This document shows, one piece after another, positions 7,284 through 15,459 of a stretch of 45,568 nucleotides of DNA (positions within the stretch are counted from its first letter, which is position 1; each line of letters begins with the position of its first letter). Location of the stretch: NCBI GenBank assembly GCA_964460605.1, contig CAYWPT010000003.1, positions 1 to 45,568 of the forward strand. The letters are read 5' to 3'. The stretch comes from CAYFJV01 sp964460605 (lineage in GTDB: Archaea > Nanobdellota > Nanobdellia > Woesearchaeales > GW2011-AR9). The notes under the pieces were generated by a model. The model worked only from the letters and a program-made list of their open reading frames with translations, did not search any database and was not told the origin of the DNA. The position numbers and the translations under genes are program-made.

Positions 7284-7339
7284 TTTAGCACCTCACTAAA
7301 ATGAAGGCAAAAAAAATCCACATTTTTGCTTTTTTTCAT
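7280..7339 (-). promoter_or_regulatory. Tandem-hairpin leader with 19-codon ORF before psmA
   Basis: A 19-codon frame (MKKSKNVDFFCLHFSEVLK) starts at 7339 behind its own GGAGTGAT SD and ends with TGA overlapping the psmA ATG (ATGA). Hairpin 1 pairs 7307-7313 with 7323-7329; hairpin 2 pairs 7281-7288 with 7296-7303, with the SD GAGGTG in its 7-base loop and the psmA ATG inside the stem. The sequence is unlike the other copies, but the design is the same. Confidence 0.6.
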
Positions 7340-7384
7340 AGTAATCACTCCTCAAAACTTGATTATAATGTTGTTTTAAAATCT

Positions 7385-7440
7385 CCTTTCCCTTATAAAA
7401 GCTTCCCTTCTTGAGATTATGGAAAATATAAGCCCAAGAC
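7385..7440 (-). promoter_or_regulatory. Candidate internal promoter for psmA and downstream exosome genes
   Basis: The 137 bases between rnp2 and the psmA leader ORF contain two TATA-like boxes on the minus strand (CTTATATTTT near 7424-7433 and CTTTTATAAG near 7394-7403). The second lies about 60 bases before the leader-ORF ATG at 7339. This would let psmA through rpoK be transcribed apart from rnp2. No mapped start is available. Confidence 0.35.
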
Positions 7441-7476
7441 AATTTTTAGTCCTAAAATGATAACTAATTTTAGAAA

Positions 7477-7809
7477 CTAAACCTTAGCCAAAGCCTTTTT
7501 TAGAGTTCCAGAACTAATAACTGAACGTACAATTACAACCTTGCCATTGATTTTCTTTAAGAAAGTTAAACTTGCTTTTAAATCATCAACATATTTGTGG
7601 CCAACTTTTACTAGCATTGTTTGATTCTCTTCATTAGATCGGTTTGCTAAAATATCAATAGATGCTTTGCTTAAGAAAATAATTCCAAAAGTTTCTTCAA
7701 AGTTTTTGTTCAGAGCAATAGAAATATCTTTGGAGCTGAACTTTGATTTGCTTTCTACTTTGATTACTATATACCTTTTCCTTTCTTTAATTGATGGCCT
7801 TGGTTTCAT
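7477..7809 (-). CDS. rnp2: RNase P protein component 2 (Pop5)
   Basis: This 110-residue protein fits archaeal Pop5, a protein cofactor of RNase P that helps its RNA process tRNA 5' ends. The start KPRPSIKERKRYIVIKVES matches the family's KPTLREKKRYI... beginning, and the C-terminus carries the typical VIVRSVISSGTLKKAL. It lies between glyS and psmA in the RNA-processing superoperon, immediately after a 15-codon leader ORF whose stop touches its ATG. Confidence 0.82.
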   Translation of the reverse strand: MKPRPSIKERKRYIVIKVESKSKFSSKDISIALNKNFEETFGIIFLSKASIDILANRSNEENQTMLVKVGHKYVDDLKASLTFLKKINGKVVIVRSVISSGTLKKALAKV

Positions 7810-7857
7810 TTAATCACCTTTGATTAATTTAACAGAAAAACAAGGTGTTTTTCTCAT
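7810..7857 (-). promoter_or_regulatory. Tandem-hairpin leader with 15-codon ORF before rnp2
   Basis: A 15-codon frame (MRKTPCFSVKLIKGD) from 7857 ends with a TAA directly touching the rnp2 ATG. Hairpin 1 pairs 7835-7842 with 7846-7853; hairpin 2 pairs 7810-7816 with 7821-7827, with the SD AAGGTGAT in the loop and 3' arm. The spacer is 7 bases as in three other copies. The ORF is shorter than the 19-codon versions. Confidence 0.6.
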
Positions 7858-7861
7858 TTCA

Positions 7862-7936
7862 TCATCTCGCATGCTCCAATTGATCCTTAAAATTGATCAA
7901 ATGTCGATAATAACTTTCCTGCTGCTTAGAAAGCAT
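7862..7936 (-). CDS. Possible 24-residue small ORF between glyS and rnp2
   Basis: An ATG at 7936, about 10 bases after TAGGTAGG, opens a frame encoding MLSKQQESYYRHLINFKDQ and five more residues, ending four bases before the rnp2 leader ORF. The peptide is charged and could form a helix. It may be translated as part of the coupled series glyS, small ORF, leader ORF, rnp2, or be meaningless. Low confidence. Confidence 0.25.
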   Translation of the reverse strand: MLSKQQESYYRHLINFKDQLEHAR

Positions 7937-7954
7937 TTTTGGTAAACCTACCTA

Positions 7955-9454
7955 TTAATAAATATACAAGTCAAAAAGTTTGTTTCTGAGATCTTTTATT
8001 TTCACTCTTTCTTGTTCACCAGTATCTCTGTGCCTGATAGTTACTGCATCATCTTCTAGAGTTTCAAAATCAATTGTTATACAATAAGGGATGCCAATTT
8101 CATCTGCCCTTGCATATCGTCTTCCTACGCTTGCAGCTTCATCATAAAAACTAGGATAACATTTTCTGAGCATTTCGTAAACTTCTTTTGCTTTGCCTCT
8201 TACTGCTTCTTTATTTTTTACTAAGGGTAAGATTGCGCAATAATAAGGGGCTAATTGTTGAGGTATTTTGAGTACCACTACTTCTTTTCCTTTCTCATCT
8301 TTTCTTACATTATAAGCTTCAAATAATAATGCTAAGAATAATCTATCAATACCTTGTGAAGGTTCAATTACATTTGGAATAATTTTTTCTTTAGTTGTTT
8401 CATCAAAGTATTCCAATTTAGATTTACTATGTTTTTGATGTTGTGTGAGATCAAATTGGCCTCTGTTTGCTAAACCAAAGATTTCTTTGAAACCAAATGG
8501 AAATTTGTAATCTAAATCAAAAGTTGCACTTGAATAATGAGATAGTTCATTTTTCATATGTTCTCTTACCCTAATATTTTTAGGATCGATTTGTAATTCT
8601 TCTGTATACCAAAAGAAATATTCAGCTAACCAATAAGCTTGCCATCCTGTAATTAATTTTTGTTTAATAATATCTGCGACAGATACTGTTTCCATCTTTG
8701 TTTTCTTTGCATCTTGAGTTTTTGCTGATAAAAACTGAAACTTGAGATCTTTGTGTTTCTTAGTTAACTCAGGGCATTCCTTTTCTTTAGGATTGTGGAA
8801 AAATTCTAATTCCATTTGTTCAAATTCTCTTTGACGGAATAAAAATTCTCTTGGAGATATTTCATTTCTGAAAGCTTTTCCAATTTGCGCAATACCAAAA
8901 GGAAGTTTTTGTCTTGTAGTCTCTACAATTAGTTTAAAATTAGGAAAAATACTTTGACAAGTCTCTGGTCTTAAATATGAAGTTGCTGCACTCTCATCGC
9001 TTGGACCCACTTGTGTTGAAAACATTAGGTTGAAATCTTTGATTTCTTCAAAATCTTCTTTATTATGTTTGAGTTTGTGTTTTGTAATTAGTGCTTGAAT
9101 CTCTTTAGCAGACATTCCTTCAGCTGAAATTTTTAATTGATCTTCAATAAAATGATCTGCTCGAATTTTAGTTTTAGTTTTTTTAGTTGTTAATATTAAA
9201 TCTGAGAATGTGTCAATGTGTCCTGAAGCTTTCCAAACTTTAGGGTTTGTAATAATAGAACCATCTTGACCAACAATATTTTGTCTATCTTGAACAATGA
9301 ATTTGTACCATCTTTGCTTTAATTTGTTTTTTACTTCAACACCCAGTGGCCCGTAATCAAAAAATCCTGATAATCCACCATAAATATCAGCACTCCTATA
9401 TACAAAACCTTTCTTTTTACAGAAAGTAGCCATTTCTTCAATGTTAAGACTCAT
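7955..9454 (-). CDS. glyS: Glycyl-tRNA synthetase (class II, alpha2 type)
   Basis: This 499-residue enzyme charges tRNA-Gly. The N-terminal motif SADIYGGLSGFFDYGPLGVE is diagnostic of the dimeric archaeal/eukaryotic-type GlyRS. Class II motif 2 is seen as FRNEISPREFLFRQREFEQM and motif 3 as EPSQGIDRLFLALLFEAY. The C-terminal anticodon-binding domain (about 395-499) has QLAPYYCAILPLV and DFETLEDDAVTIRHRD. It lies downstream of rfcL by 39 bases and probably shares its transcript. Confidence 0.95.
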   Translation of the reverse strand: MSLNIEEMATFCKKKGFVYRSADIYGGLSGFFDYGPLGVEVKNKLKQRWYKFIVQDRQNIVGQDGSIITNPKVWKASGHIDTFSDLILTTKKTKTKIRADHFIEDQLKISAEGMSAKEIQALITKHKLKHNKEDFEEIKDFNLMFSTQVGPSDESAATSYLRPETCQSIFPNFKLIVETTRQKLPFGIAQIGKAFRNEISPREFLFRQREFEQMELEFFHNPKEKECPELTKKHKDLKFQFLSAKTQDAKKTKMETVSVADIIKQKLITGWQAYWLAEYFFWYTEELQIDPKNIRVREHMKNELSHYSSATFDLDYKFPFGFKEIFGLANRGQFDLTQHQKHSKSKLEYFDETTKEKIIPNVIEPSQGIDRLFLALLFEAYNVRKDEKGKEVVVLKIPQQLAPYYCAILPLVKNKEAVRGKAKEVYEMLRKCYPSFYDEAASVGRRYARADEIGIPYCITIDFETLEDDAVTIRHRDTGEQERVKIKDLRNKLFDLYIY

Positions 9455-9493
9455 AAGCTTATGTTGAGTAGAAGGAGTTTATTAATTTAATGC

Positions 9494-10696
9494 TTATTTT
9501 CTTAGCCAAGCTACTTCTTCATCACTCAATTCTAAATCGTGAGCAATAGCTTGTGCTTGTTCTGGATTGTGTTTGAAAATACGCTGCAAATAATGAACAT
9601 TTTGTGTGGCTACTTTAGTACTTACATGAGTGGCTTTAGCATATTTAATGACAACCTCTTTACGTTTAGCCAATTTCATTTTTGCTTGCCAAATACGGAG
9701 CAATCGTGAAGGTTGTTTGTAATTGATAAATTCTGGATTACGTTCTAATTTTGCAGTAGAAATGCCAGCACTCAATAAATTGTAGACATAGACTAAAAAT
9801 CTCCAATGTTGTCTCCGCATTATTCTAGAATTAAAAATCTCTGCGCGTGCTAAATGTTCATAAGCTTTTGCTAAACTTTTAGGAGATGTATACTCATGAG
9901 GTAAGTTTTGGTCAAGCCACAACATTATTTTTCCCGGATCAGTATCCACATTATCAAAAGCTCGCAATGCATTTTGTGCAGATGAGGATTTGAATACTAC
10001 ATTAAGGGCTTGTAAAATAGTATCTGTTCTTTTTCTATCAGAAAGATTCATCACATCATCAAAGGTGACCATTTCCTGCGCTGCTAAAGTTTCTAAATCA
10101 AGTAGGGCTGCACGAATGTCACCATCTACCTGTCTTGCTAGAGAAGTTAAAGCCTTTTCTTCAAATGGAACATTTTCTTTTTTGCAAATTTCTGCTAAAA
10201 ATGTTGCAATCTCTTTGTAGTTTGCTTTTGCAAATTCTATGCATAAAGCTTTTTTCTTTACTGCTTTTAGTTTTTTATTTTCAATATCATTTGCAGTGCA
10301 TATTACAGGGAATGCTGCGCTTTCAATCGCTTTTGCAAGTTCTTGTGCTCCACCACGATCTTTTCTTCCTGAAAGATTATCTAATTCATCTATCAAGATT
10401 ATCTTTTGTTTAAAGAACAATGATTGTTGTCCTAATGCTGCTTTAAGAAAGGAACCCATTGCATCTTTGTTACGTAAATCTGAAGAATTTATTTCTAATA
10501 AGTCTAAATCAAGCTCTTTTGCCAAAGCATAGACAGCAGAAGTTTTTCCAGTACCTAATGCTCCATGTACTAAAGCTACTTTGTTACTCATTTGTTTATA
10601 ATTAGTTATGAAGTTTCTTAGCGAATCTACCGATTTTTCTTGTCCAATGACTTCACTTCCTTTTGTTGGAGCGTATTTTACAGTGTATAAAGACAT
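9494..10696 (-). CDS. rfcL: Replication factor C large subunit
   Basis: This 400-residue AAA+ protein is part of the clamp loader that opens PCNA. It has Walker A (HGALGTGKTSAVYALAKEL), Walker B (IILIDELDNL, the DExD form of large subunits), and a sensor 2 region near GDIRAALLDLETLA. The small-subunit-type SRC arginine motif is absent, as expected for RfcL. It is shorter than many archaeal RfcL proteins (about 480) and ends without an obvious PCNA-binding tail. It begins the minus-strand superoperon and is divergent from the IMPDH-like gene. Confidence 0.9.
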   Translation of the reverse strand: MSLYTVKYAPTKGSEVIGQEKSVDSLRNFITNYKQMSNKVALVHGALGTGKTSAVYALAKELDLDLLEINSSDLRNKDAMGSFLKAALGQQSLFFKQKIILIDELDNLSGRKDRGGAQELAKAIESAAFPVICTANDIENKKLKAVKKKALCIEFAKANYKEIATFLAEICKKENVPFEEKALTSLARQVDGDIRAALLDLETLAAQEMVTFDDVMNLSDRKRTDTILQALNVVFKSSSAQNALRAFDNVDTDPGKIMLWLDQNLPHEYTSPKSLAKAYEHLARAEIFNSRIMRRQHWRFLVYVYNLLSAGISTAKLERNPEFINYKQPSRLLRIWQAKMKLAKRKEVVIKYAKATHVSTKVATQNVHYLQRIFKHNPEQAQAIAHDLELSDEEVAWLRK

Positions 10697-10747
10697 AGAT
10701 TAAATGAGAATTGAGTTACTTTAAATCTTTCTATGTACTCCACACTC

Positions 10748-10790
10748 ATAATATATTTAAACTGAAATTTCTACCATACCTTAACGTATG
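10748..10790 (+). promoter_or_regulatory. TATA promoter of the IMPDH-like gene, probable leaderless start
   Basis: A TATA-like box (tatattta, 10752-10759) lies about 32 bases before the ATG at 10788. No SD is spaced correctly before that ATG, so a transcript beginning within a few bases of it is likely. Confidence 0.5.
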
Positions 10791-12215
10791 GTGAAGATGC
10801 GATTAGGTTTAGCTTATAGCGATGTTCTTTTAGTTCCTAAAAGAACACCTTTGAATTCACGTTCAGAGGCGGATGTAAAAACAAGATTTTCTAAAAATAT
10901 TCATCTAAACATACCTTTAGTTTCAGCTAATATGGCTTCTGTTACAGAACATAAGCTTGCGATTGCTATGGCGCGTGATGGTGGTATTGGCATCATTCAT
11001 CAATTCTTAAATATTGAAGAACAGGTAGCTGAGGTTAAATTAGTGAAAAGAAGTACAAGCTATATTATTGAGAATCCAAGAACAGTTACACCAGAGATTA
11101 CCATCAAAGAAGCCGTTACTTTAATGAAAGAGAAAAAAGTAACTAGTTTATTAGTTGAAGAAAATAAAAAATTAATTGGGATTTTCACTTCTCGTGATTA
11201 TTTGTTTGAAGAAGATTATGATAAACCAATTAGAGCTGTTATGACTCCCAAAGAAAAATTAATTACTGCAAAACCTAGTATAGAGTTAGATAAGGCCAAA
11301 CAACTTTTGTATGAAAATAGAATTGAGAAATTGCCTTTGGTTGGCGATGGTTTCATTAAAGGCCTTATCACAACAAAAGATATCAAAAAATTAGAATATT
11401 ATCCAAATGCAGCACGTGATACTAAAGGAAGATTATTAGTTGCTGCAGCAGTTGGTGTTAAAGACACTTTAGAGAGGGCACGTGCTTTAGTTGATGCTGG
11501 TGTTGATGTTATTGTTGTAGATATTGCGCACGCGCATAGTAATTTAGTTATACAAAGAGTAAAAGAGCTTAAAGCACATTATAATGTAGATGTTGTTGTG
11601 GGGAATATTGCTACTGCAGATGCTGCACGTGATTTAATTGAAGCTGGAGCTGATGGTTTGAAAATTGGTATTGGACCCTCTCCTGTTTGTACTACAAGAG
11701 TTATGTCAGGTGCAGGAGTTCCACAATTTACAGCGATACTAGATGTTGCGGAAGTTGCACGTAAGTACGACATACCAGTTATAGCTGATGGTGGACTGAG
11801 TAGTCCAGGAGATGTTGTAAAAGCTATTGCTGCTGGAGCGAGTACTGGTATGAGTGGGAGATTATGGGTTGGATGCGATGAATCACCAGGGATGATTATC
11901 TTTAAAGATGGAAAACGTCACAAAAAGTATTATGGAAGTGCTTCATATGAGAGTAACCATAAAAGAAAAGAAAAAGATGCAGGAAAATCAATCCAAAATA
12001 GACAAAATGTTTTTGTTGAAGGTGTAAGTTCTTTAGTAGATTACGCAGGACCAGTGAGTGAAGTTAACCAAAAATATGTAAAAGGTATACAAAGTGGTTT
12101 AAGTTATTGTGGTGCACGTAACATTCAAGAAATGCAAGCGAATGCAGAATTTATCCAAATAACTTCGGCCGGGTGGATGGAAAGCAAAAGTCGTGGACAC
12201 AAATTGAGTGAATAA
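10788..12215 (+). CDS. guaB: IMP dehydrogenase/GMP reductase family enzyme with CBS domains
   Basis: This 475-residue TIM-barrel enzyme resembles IMP dehydrogenase, which makes XMP for guanine nucleotides. LAYSDVLLVPKRTPL opens the barrel; two CBS domains occupy about residues 95-205; the catalytic loop is GIGPSPVCTTRVMSGAGVPQ with Cys301; IPVIADGGLSSPGD is the phosphate-binding strand. Two oddities: the loop has PSP in place of the usual PGS, and the flap region (about 385-420) lacks a clear Arg-Tyr pair that IMPDH uses for water activation. GMP reductase or another family member is therefore possible. Confidence 0.8.
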   Translation: MVKMRLGLAYSDVLLVPKRTPLNSRSEADVKTRFSKNIHLNIPLVSANMASVTEHKLAIAMARDGGIGIIHQFLNIEEQVAEVKLVKRSTSYIIENPRTVTPEITIKEAVTLMKEKKVTSLLVEENKKLIGIFTSRDYLFEEDYDKPIRAVMTPKEKLITAKPSIELDKAKQLLYENRIEKLPLVGDGFIKGLITTKDIKKLEYYPNAARDTKGRLLVAAAVGVKDTLERARALVDAGVDVIVVDIAHAHSNLVIQRVKELKAHYNVDVVVGNIATADAARDLIEAGADGLKIGIGPSPVCTTRVMSGAGVPQFTAILDVAEVARKYDIPVIADGGLSSPGDVVKAIAAGASTGMSGRLWVGCDESPGMIIFKDGKRHKKYYGSASYESNHKRKEKDAGKSIQNRQNVFVEGVSSLVDYAGPVSEVNQKYVKGIQSGLSYCGARNIQEMQANAEFIQITSAGWMESKSRGHKLSE

Positions 12216-12518
12216 TTAACAGAAGCTTAAATCTTTAAATAGATCTGTAATATCCTCTATTTTTTCTCTTTTATTTTTTCTTTCCTCTAATATTCCAAGA
12301 ATCCCTGTATAAACTAAGCCAATTGTTGCTAAATCTCTTGCTAAATACATTGTTCCTTTTACTCTACCCACGTCATCTTCAAAGTATTCTCTAAAAACCC
12401 AAGCAGATGGGATTCTTCTAAGTGCAATAATCTGATACATTTCATGAGCAAGATCTCTAGCCGGTCCTGGAAGTATTTCTAAGTCATAAGGTCTCCCAGA
12501 AGAATCTATAAAATGCAT
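12216..12518 (-). CDS. Unrecognised small protein
   Basis: This 100-residue protein contains GRPYDLEILPGPARDLAHEM and a possible weak hydrophobic stretch (LARDLATIGLVYTGILGIL, about residues 66-84). I recognise no family. I choose the ATG at 12518; a TTG at 12542 is in frame but lacks support, while a TATA-like box near 12547-12553 is placed for a leaderless start at 12518. It is convergent with, and touches, the IMPDH-like gene. Confidence 0.5.
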   Translation of the reverse strand: MHFIDSSGRPYDLEILPGPARDLAHEMYQIIALRRIPSAWVFREYFEDDVGRVKGTMYLARDLATIGLVYTGILGILEERKNKREKIEDITDLFKDLSFC

Positions 12519-12604
12519 TTTAGTTTTTCGATATATCTTCAAGTATATAATCTCTATGCAAATAAAGTATATTCTTTTCAGATTTGAGCCTAATTTGTGA
12601 TTAA

Positions 12605-12637
12605 GTTTTTAAATACAAGGAGTCTTCACCTGAGCTA
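12605..12637 (+). promoter_or_regulatory. TATA promoter of valS
   Basis: The box tttttaaata (12605-12614) lies about 27 bases before the valS ATG. This is the spacing expected for a leaderless or near-leaderless transcript. Confidence 0.45.
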
Positions 12638-15060
12638 TGGCTAAAGAATTGGCAAAAAGGTATGATGCAAAAGAAGTTGAACAAAGACTACAAGAGTTCT
12701 GGGAAGAAAATGGAACTTATACCTTTGACATCAACAGCGCAAAAGAATTCTATTCAATAGATACTCCACCGCCAACTATGAGTGGGAGAATGCACTTAGG
12801 CCATGCTTTTAGTTTTTCACAACAAGATTTTATTGCAAGATATAAACGAATGAGTGGTTATGAGGTTTATTATCCATTTGGTACTGATGATAATGGTTTA
12901 GCTACCATCAAATTGGTACAAAAAAGTAAAAAAGTAAACTTGAAAAGAATTGATAGAGAAGAAGCAATCAAGATTTGTTTAGAATATCTTGATGAAGAGA
13001 GAGGAAACTTTGTACAAGATTGGAAAAATATTGGGATGAGTTGTGATTTTAATAAAATTTATTCAACCATTGATGATTATTCACGAAAAATTGCACAAAA
13101 ATCTTTCTTAGATTTAGTAAAAAAAGGTTTAGTTTACAGAAAAGAAGCACCAATTATTTGGGATACTCAATTCCAATCAGCGATTGCGCAAGCTGAATTA
13201 GAAAGTGTTGAGAAAAAAACATTCTTTAATGATATTATCTTTACCGCTGAAGATGGGAAAGAATTAGTTATTTCTACAACTCGTCCTGAAATGCTTTCTG
13301 CTTGTGTAGCAATATTTGCGCACCCAGATGATAAAAGGTATAAAGGTCTTATTGGGAAAAATGCAAAATCTCCTTTATACAATGTTGAAGTTCCAATTAT
13401 GGCTGACGATAAAGCAGATCCAGAGAAAGGAACAGGATTAGTAATGTGTTGTACATTTGGAGATCAGACAGACATTGAATGGTTCAAAAAACATAACCTT
13501 CCTCTAAAAGTTGTTATCACCAAATTTGGAAAAATGACGGATCTAGCTGGAAAGTATGCTGGTTTATCTGTAGTGGATGCGCGTAAAGTGATTATTGAAG
13601 ACCTTAAAGAAGCTGGACTTTTGAAGGGACAAAGAGAGATAACTCATGTAGTAAATGTTGGTGAACGTTCAGGAAAACCTATAGAGATAATTAATTCAAA
13701 ACAGTGGTATGTGAAGTATTTAGAAAAGAAAGAAAATTTCTTAGCAAATGGTGCTAAGCTTAATTGGTACCCACAATTTATGAAACATCGTTTAGATAAT
13801 TGGATTAAAGGACTTAATTGGGATTGGGGGATTTCACGTCAAAGAAATTTTGGCATTCCTATTCCTGTATGGTATGATAATGATGGGAAAGTGTATTACG
13901 CAGATGAGTCTCAATTACCAGTAGATCCAACTAAAGATAGACCAAAGGGTGTTTCTGATGAAGTAGAATTAACTGGAGAGACAGACGTATTTGATACTTG
14001 GTTTACCAGTGCGAGTAGTCCGTTTTTAGCTGTTGGGCTTGTTGAGGACGAAAGAGTGCGTAGAAAATTGTTCCCTATGAATTTAAGACCACAAGCACAT
14101 GATATCATTAACTTCTGGTTATTTTATACTTTGGCGAAAACCCAATTACTCAAGGGAGTTAATCCTTGGGGTGATGTAACCATTAGCGGTTTTGTTCTTG
14201 ATCCTAAAGGAAACAAGATGTCAAAATCTAAAGGTAATGTAGTAGCACCACAAGATGTTATTGAAAAGTTTTCAGCAGATGCTATTCGTTTCTGGGCTGC
14301 AACATCAAAGTTAGGTGAGGATTTACCCTATCAAGAAAAAGATGTGCTTACTGGACACAAGTTTGCAAACAAATTATGGAATGCGAGCAAATTTTCATTA
14401 ATGAATCTAGAAGGCTATTCTAGTGATAATCAAGTTACAGAAGTATTTGATAAATGGTTACTTGCAAAGTTGCAGAGGACAATTAAAGAAGCGACAGAAA
14501 GTTTTGAAAAGTATGAATATGCACGAGCAAAGACTAGTTGTGAACAATTTTTCAGACATTTTTTCTGTGATAATTACTTAGAAATTGTTAAAGACAGATT
14601 ATATAATCCAGACCAACGTGGAGAAAACGCTAAAAAAAGCGCACAAGTTGCTTTATATTATGGAATCTTGAGTACTTTAAAAATTATGGCGCCAATCATG
14701 CCACACATTACAGAAGAGATTTATCAAAGTTATTTTTCTAAATTAGATGCTAGTGAGAGTGTACATAGAAGTGCATGGCCAAGTGTTTTTGATGATTTTG
14801 TAAATAATGAAGCAGAAGCAATTGGAGATTTCGGTATTGAAATTGTAGCTTTAGTTCGTAAATACAAATCTGATAATCAACTTTCATTAAAAGAAGAACT
14901 TAATGAACTTGTAATATTGAGTGAAGAAGAGGGTTTTGAAAAGAAAGTATCTTTACTTATTGATGACCTTAAAGCAGTACTAAATGTCAAAAATATTACT
15001 TTTGAAGGTGAAACTAGCTTAGAGAGTGATAACTTTAAGCTTAAGTTAGGTATAAAATAA
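12637..15060 (+). CDS. valS: Valyl-tRNA synthetase
   Basis: This 807-residue class I synthetase charges tRNA-Val. The HIGH-type motif is HLGH (residues 53-56, in PPPTMSGRMHLGHAF), and KMSKSKGN is near residue 527. The editing domain (about 190-330) carries STTRPEMLSACVAIFAHPDD. GISRQRNFGIPIPVWY and the WFTSASSPF region are typical. The C-terminal anticodon domain is present, but the protein is shorter than many archaeal ValRS, with a brief C-terminal extension. It stands alone, divergent from the small gene at 12216-12518. Confidence 0.95.
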   Translation: MAKELAKRYDAKEVEQRLQEFWEENGTYTFDINSAKEFYSIDTPPPTMSGRMHLGHAFSFSQQDFIARYKRMSGYEVYYPFGTDDNGLATIKLVQKSKKVNLKRIDREEAIKICLEYLDEERGNFVQDWKNIGMSCDFNKIYSTIDDYSRKIAQKSFLDLVKKGLVYRKEAPIIWDTQFQSAIAQAELESVEKKTFFNDIIFTAEDGKELVISTTRPEMLSACVAIFAHPDDKRYKGLIGKNAKSPLYNVEVPIMADDKADPEKGTGLVMCCTFGDQTDIEWFKKHNLPLKVVITKFGKMTDLAGKYAGLSVVDARKVIIEDLKEAGLLKGQREITHVVNVGERSGKPIEIINSKQWYVKYLEKKENFLANGAKLNWYPQFMKHRLDNWIKGLNWDWGISRQRNFGIPIPVWYDNDGKVYYADESQLPVDPTKDRPKGVSDEVELTGETDVFDTWFTSASSPFLAVGLVEDERVRRKLFPMNLRPQAHDIINFWLFYTLAKTQLLKGVNPWGDVTISGFVLDPKGNKMSKSKGNVVAPQDVIEKFSADAIRFWAATSKLGEDLPYQEKDVLTGHKFANKLWNASKFSLMNLEGYSSDNQVTEVFDKWLLAKLQRTIKEATESFEKYEYARAKTSCEQFFRHFFCDNYLEIVKDRLYNPDQRGENAKKSAQVALYYGILSTLKIMAPIMPHITEEIYQSYFSKLDASESVHRSAWPSVFDDFVNNEAEAIGDFGIEIVALVRKYKSDNQLSLKEELNELVILSEEEGFEKKVSLLIDDLKAVLNVKNITFEGETSLESDNFKLKLGIK

Positions 15061-15085
15061 GCTTAATTAGGCTTGAAAAATAGAA

Positions 15086-15180
15086 AGCTTTTTAATAAGC
15101 TAAACTTTAGTTTATACGGAAGTGGGTAGGGAATGCTATATTCCCTTTGAGGGGAATTTCCTTCTAGACTACTATATTTC
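15086..15180 (+). ncRNA. Candidate structured RNA or 5' leader upstream of the zinc-ribbon gene
   Basis: The 174 bases between valS and the next gene contain an unusually G-rich, foldable block. A perfect hairpin GGGAAT-GCTAT-ATTCCC lies at 15129-15145. Positions 15121-15125 (AGTGG) can pair with 15169-15173 (CTACT) to close the block, with GGGGAATTTCC between. A TATA-like run (tttttaata, 15089-15097) is about 25 bases before the block. It may be a free small RNA or the leader of the gene at 15235. No known family is recognised, and no C/D boxes are seen. Confidence 0.35.
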
Positions 15181-15234
15181 GAAAAAAATAAATTTGAGAG
15201 TATAAACAATAGTAAACATTGAGGTGTAAATAAA

Positions 15235-15393
15235 ATGGAAGCATATTGTGTTAAGTGTAAAGCAAAAAAAGAGATAAAAGATGGGAAAGAAGTTCCTATG
15301 AAAGGTAAAGGTGGAACTGAAAGAAGAGCTATGAAAGGTAAATGCCCAACTTGCGATACTACTATGTATAGAATCTTACCTAAAAAACAATAG
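15235..15393 (+). CDS. DUF5679-type zinc-ribbon protein
   Basis: This 52-residue protein starts MEAYCVKCKAKKEIKDGKEV and later has KGKCPTCDTTMYRILPK. The two CxxC pairs (Cys5/8 and Cys38/41 by count) form a small zinc ribbon, matching the DUF5679 family found in archaea and some bacteria; its function is unknown, though a nucleic-acid or ribosome link is plausible. The SD GAGGTG lies upstream (15221-15226) and a long T-run follows the stop. Confidence 0.8.
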   Translation: MEAYCVKCKAKKEIKDGKEVPMKGKGGTERRAMKGKCPTCDTTMYRILPKKQ

Positions 15394-15416
15394 GTATTTT
15401 TTTCTTTTTTTTTAAT
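15394..15416 (+). terminator. T-rich terminator after the zinc-ribbon gene
   Basis: A run of about 17 bases with a single C among Ts directly follows the stop codon. Archaeal transcription stops at such U-tracts. Confidence 0.5.
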
Positions 15417-15459
15417 AATTTATAGAATTCTAATAATTTAAAAAAAATAAAAGTTAATA

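Noticed and set aside
4012..7857. Reading the paired hairpins as ordinary intrinsic terminators
   Set aside because: The U-runs could stop transcription, but every copy places the second hairpin over the SD of the next gene and inside a small ORF, which terminators alone do not explain. The terminator role remains possible as a secondary effect.
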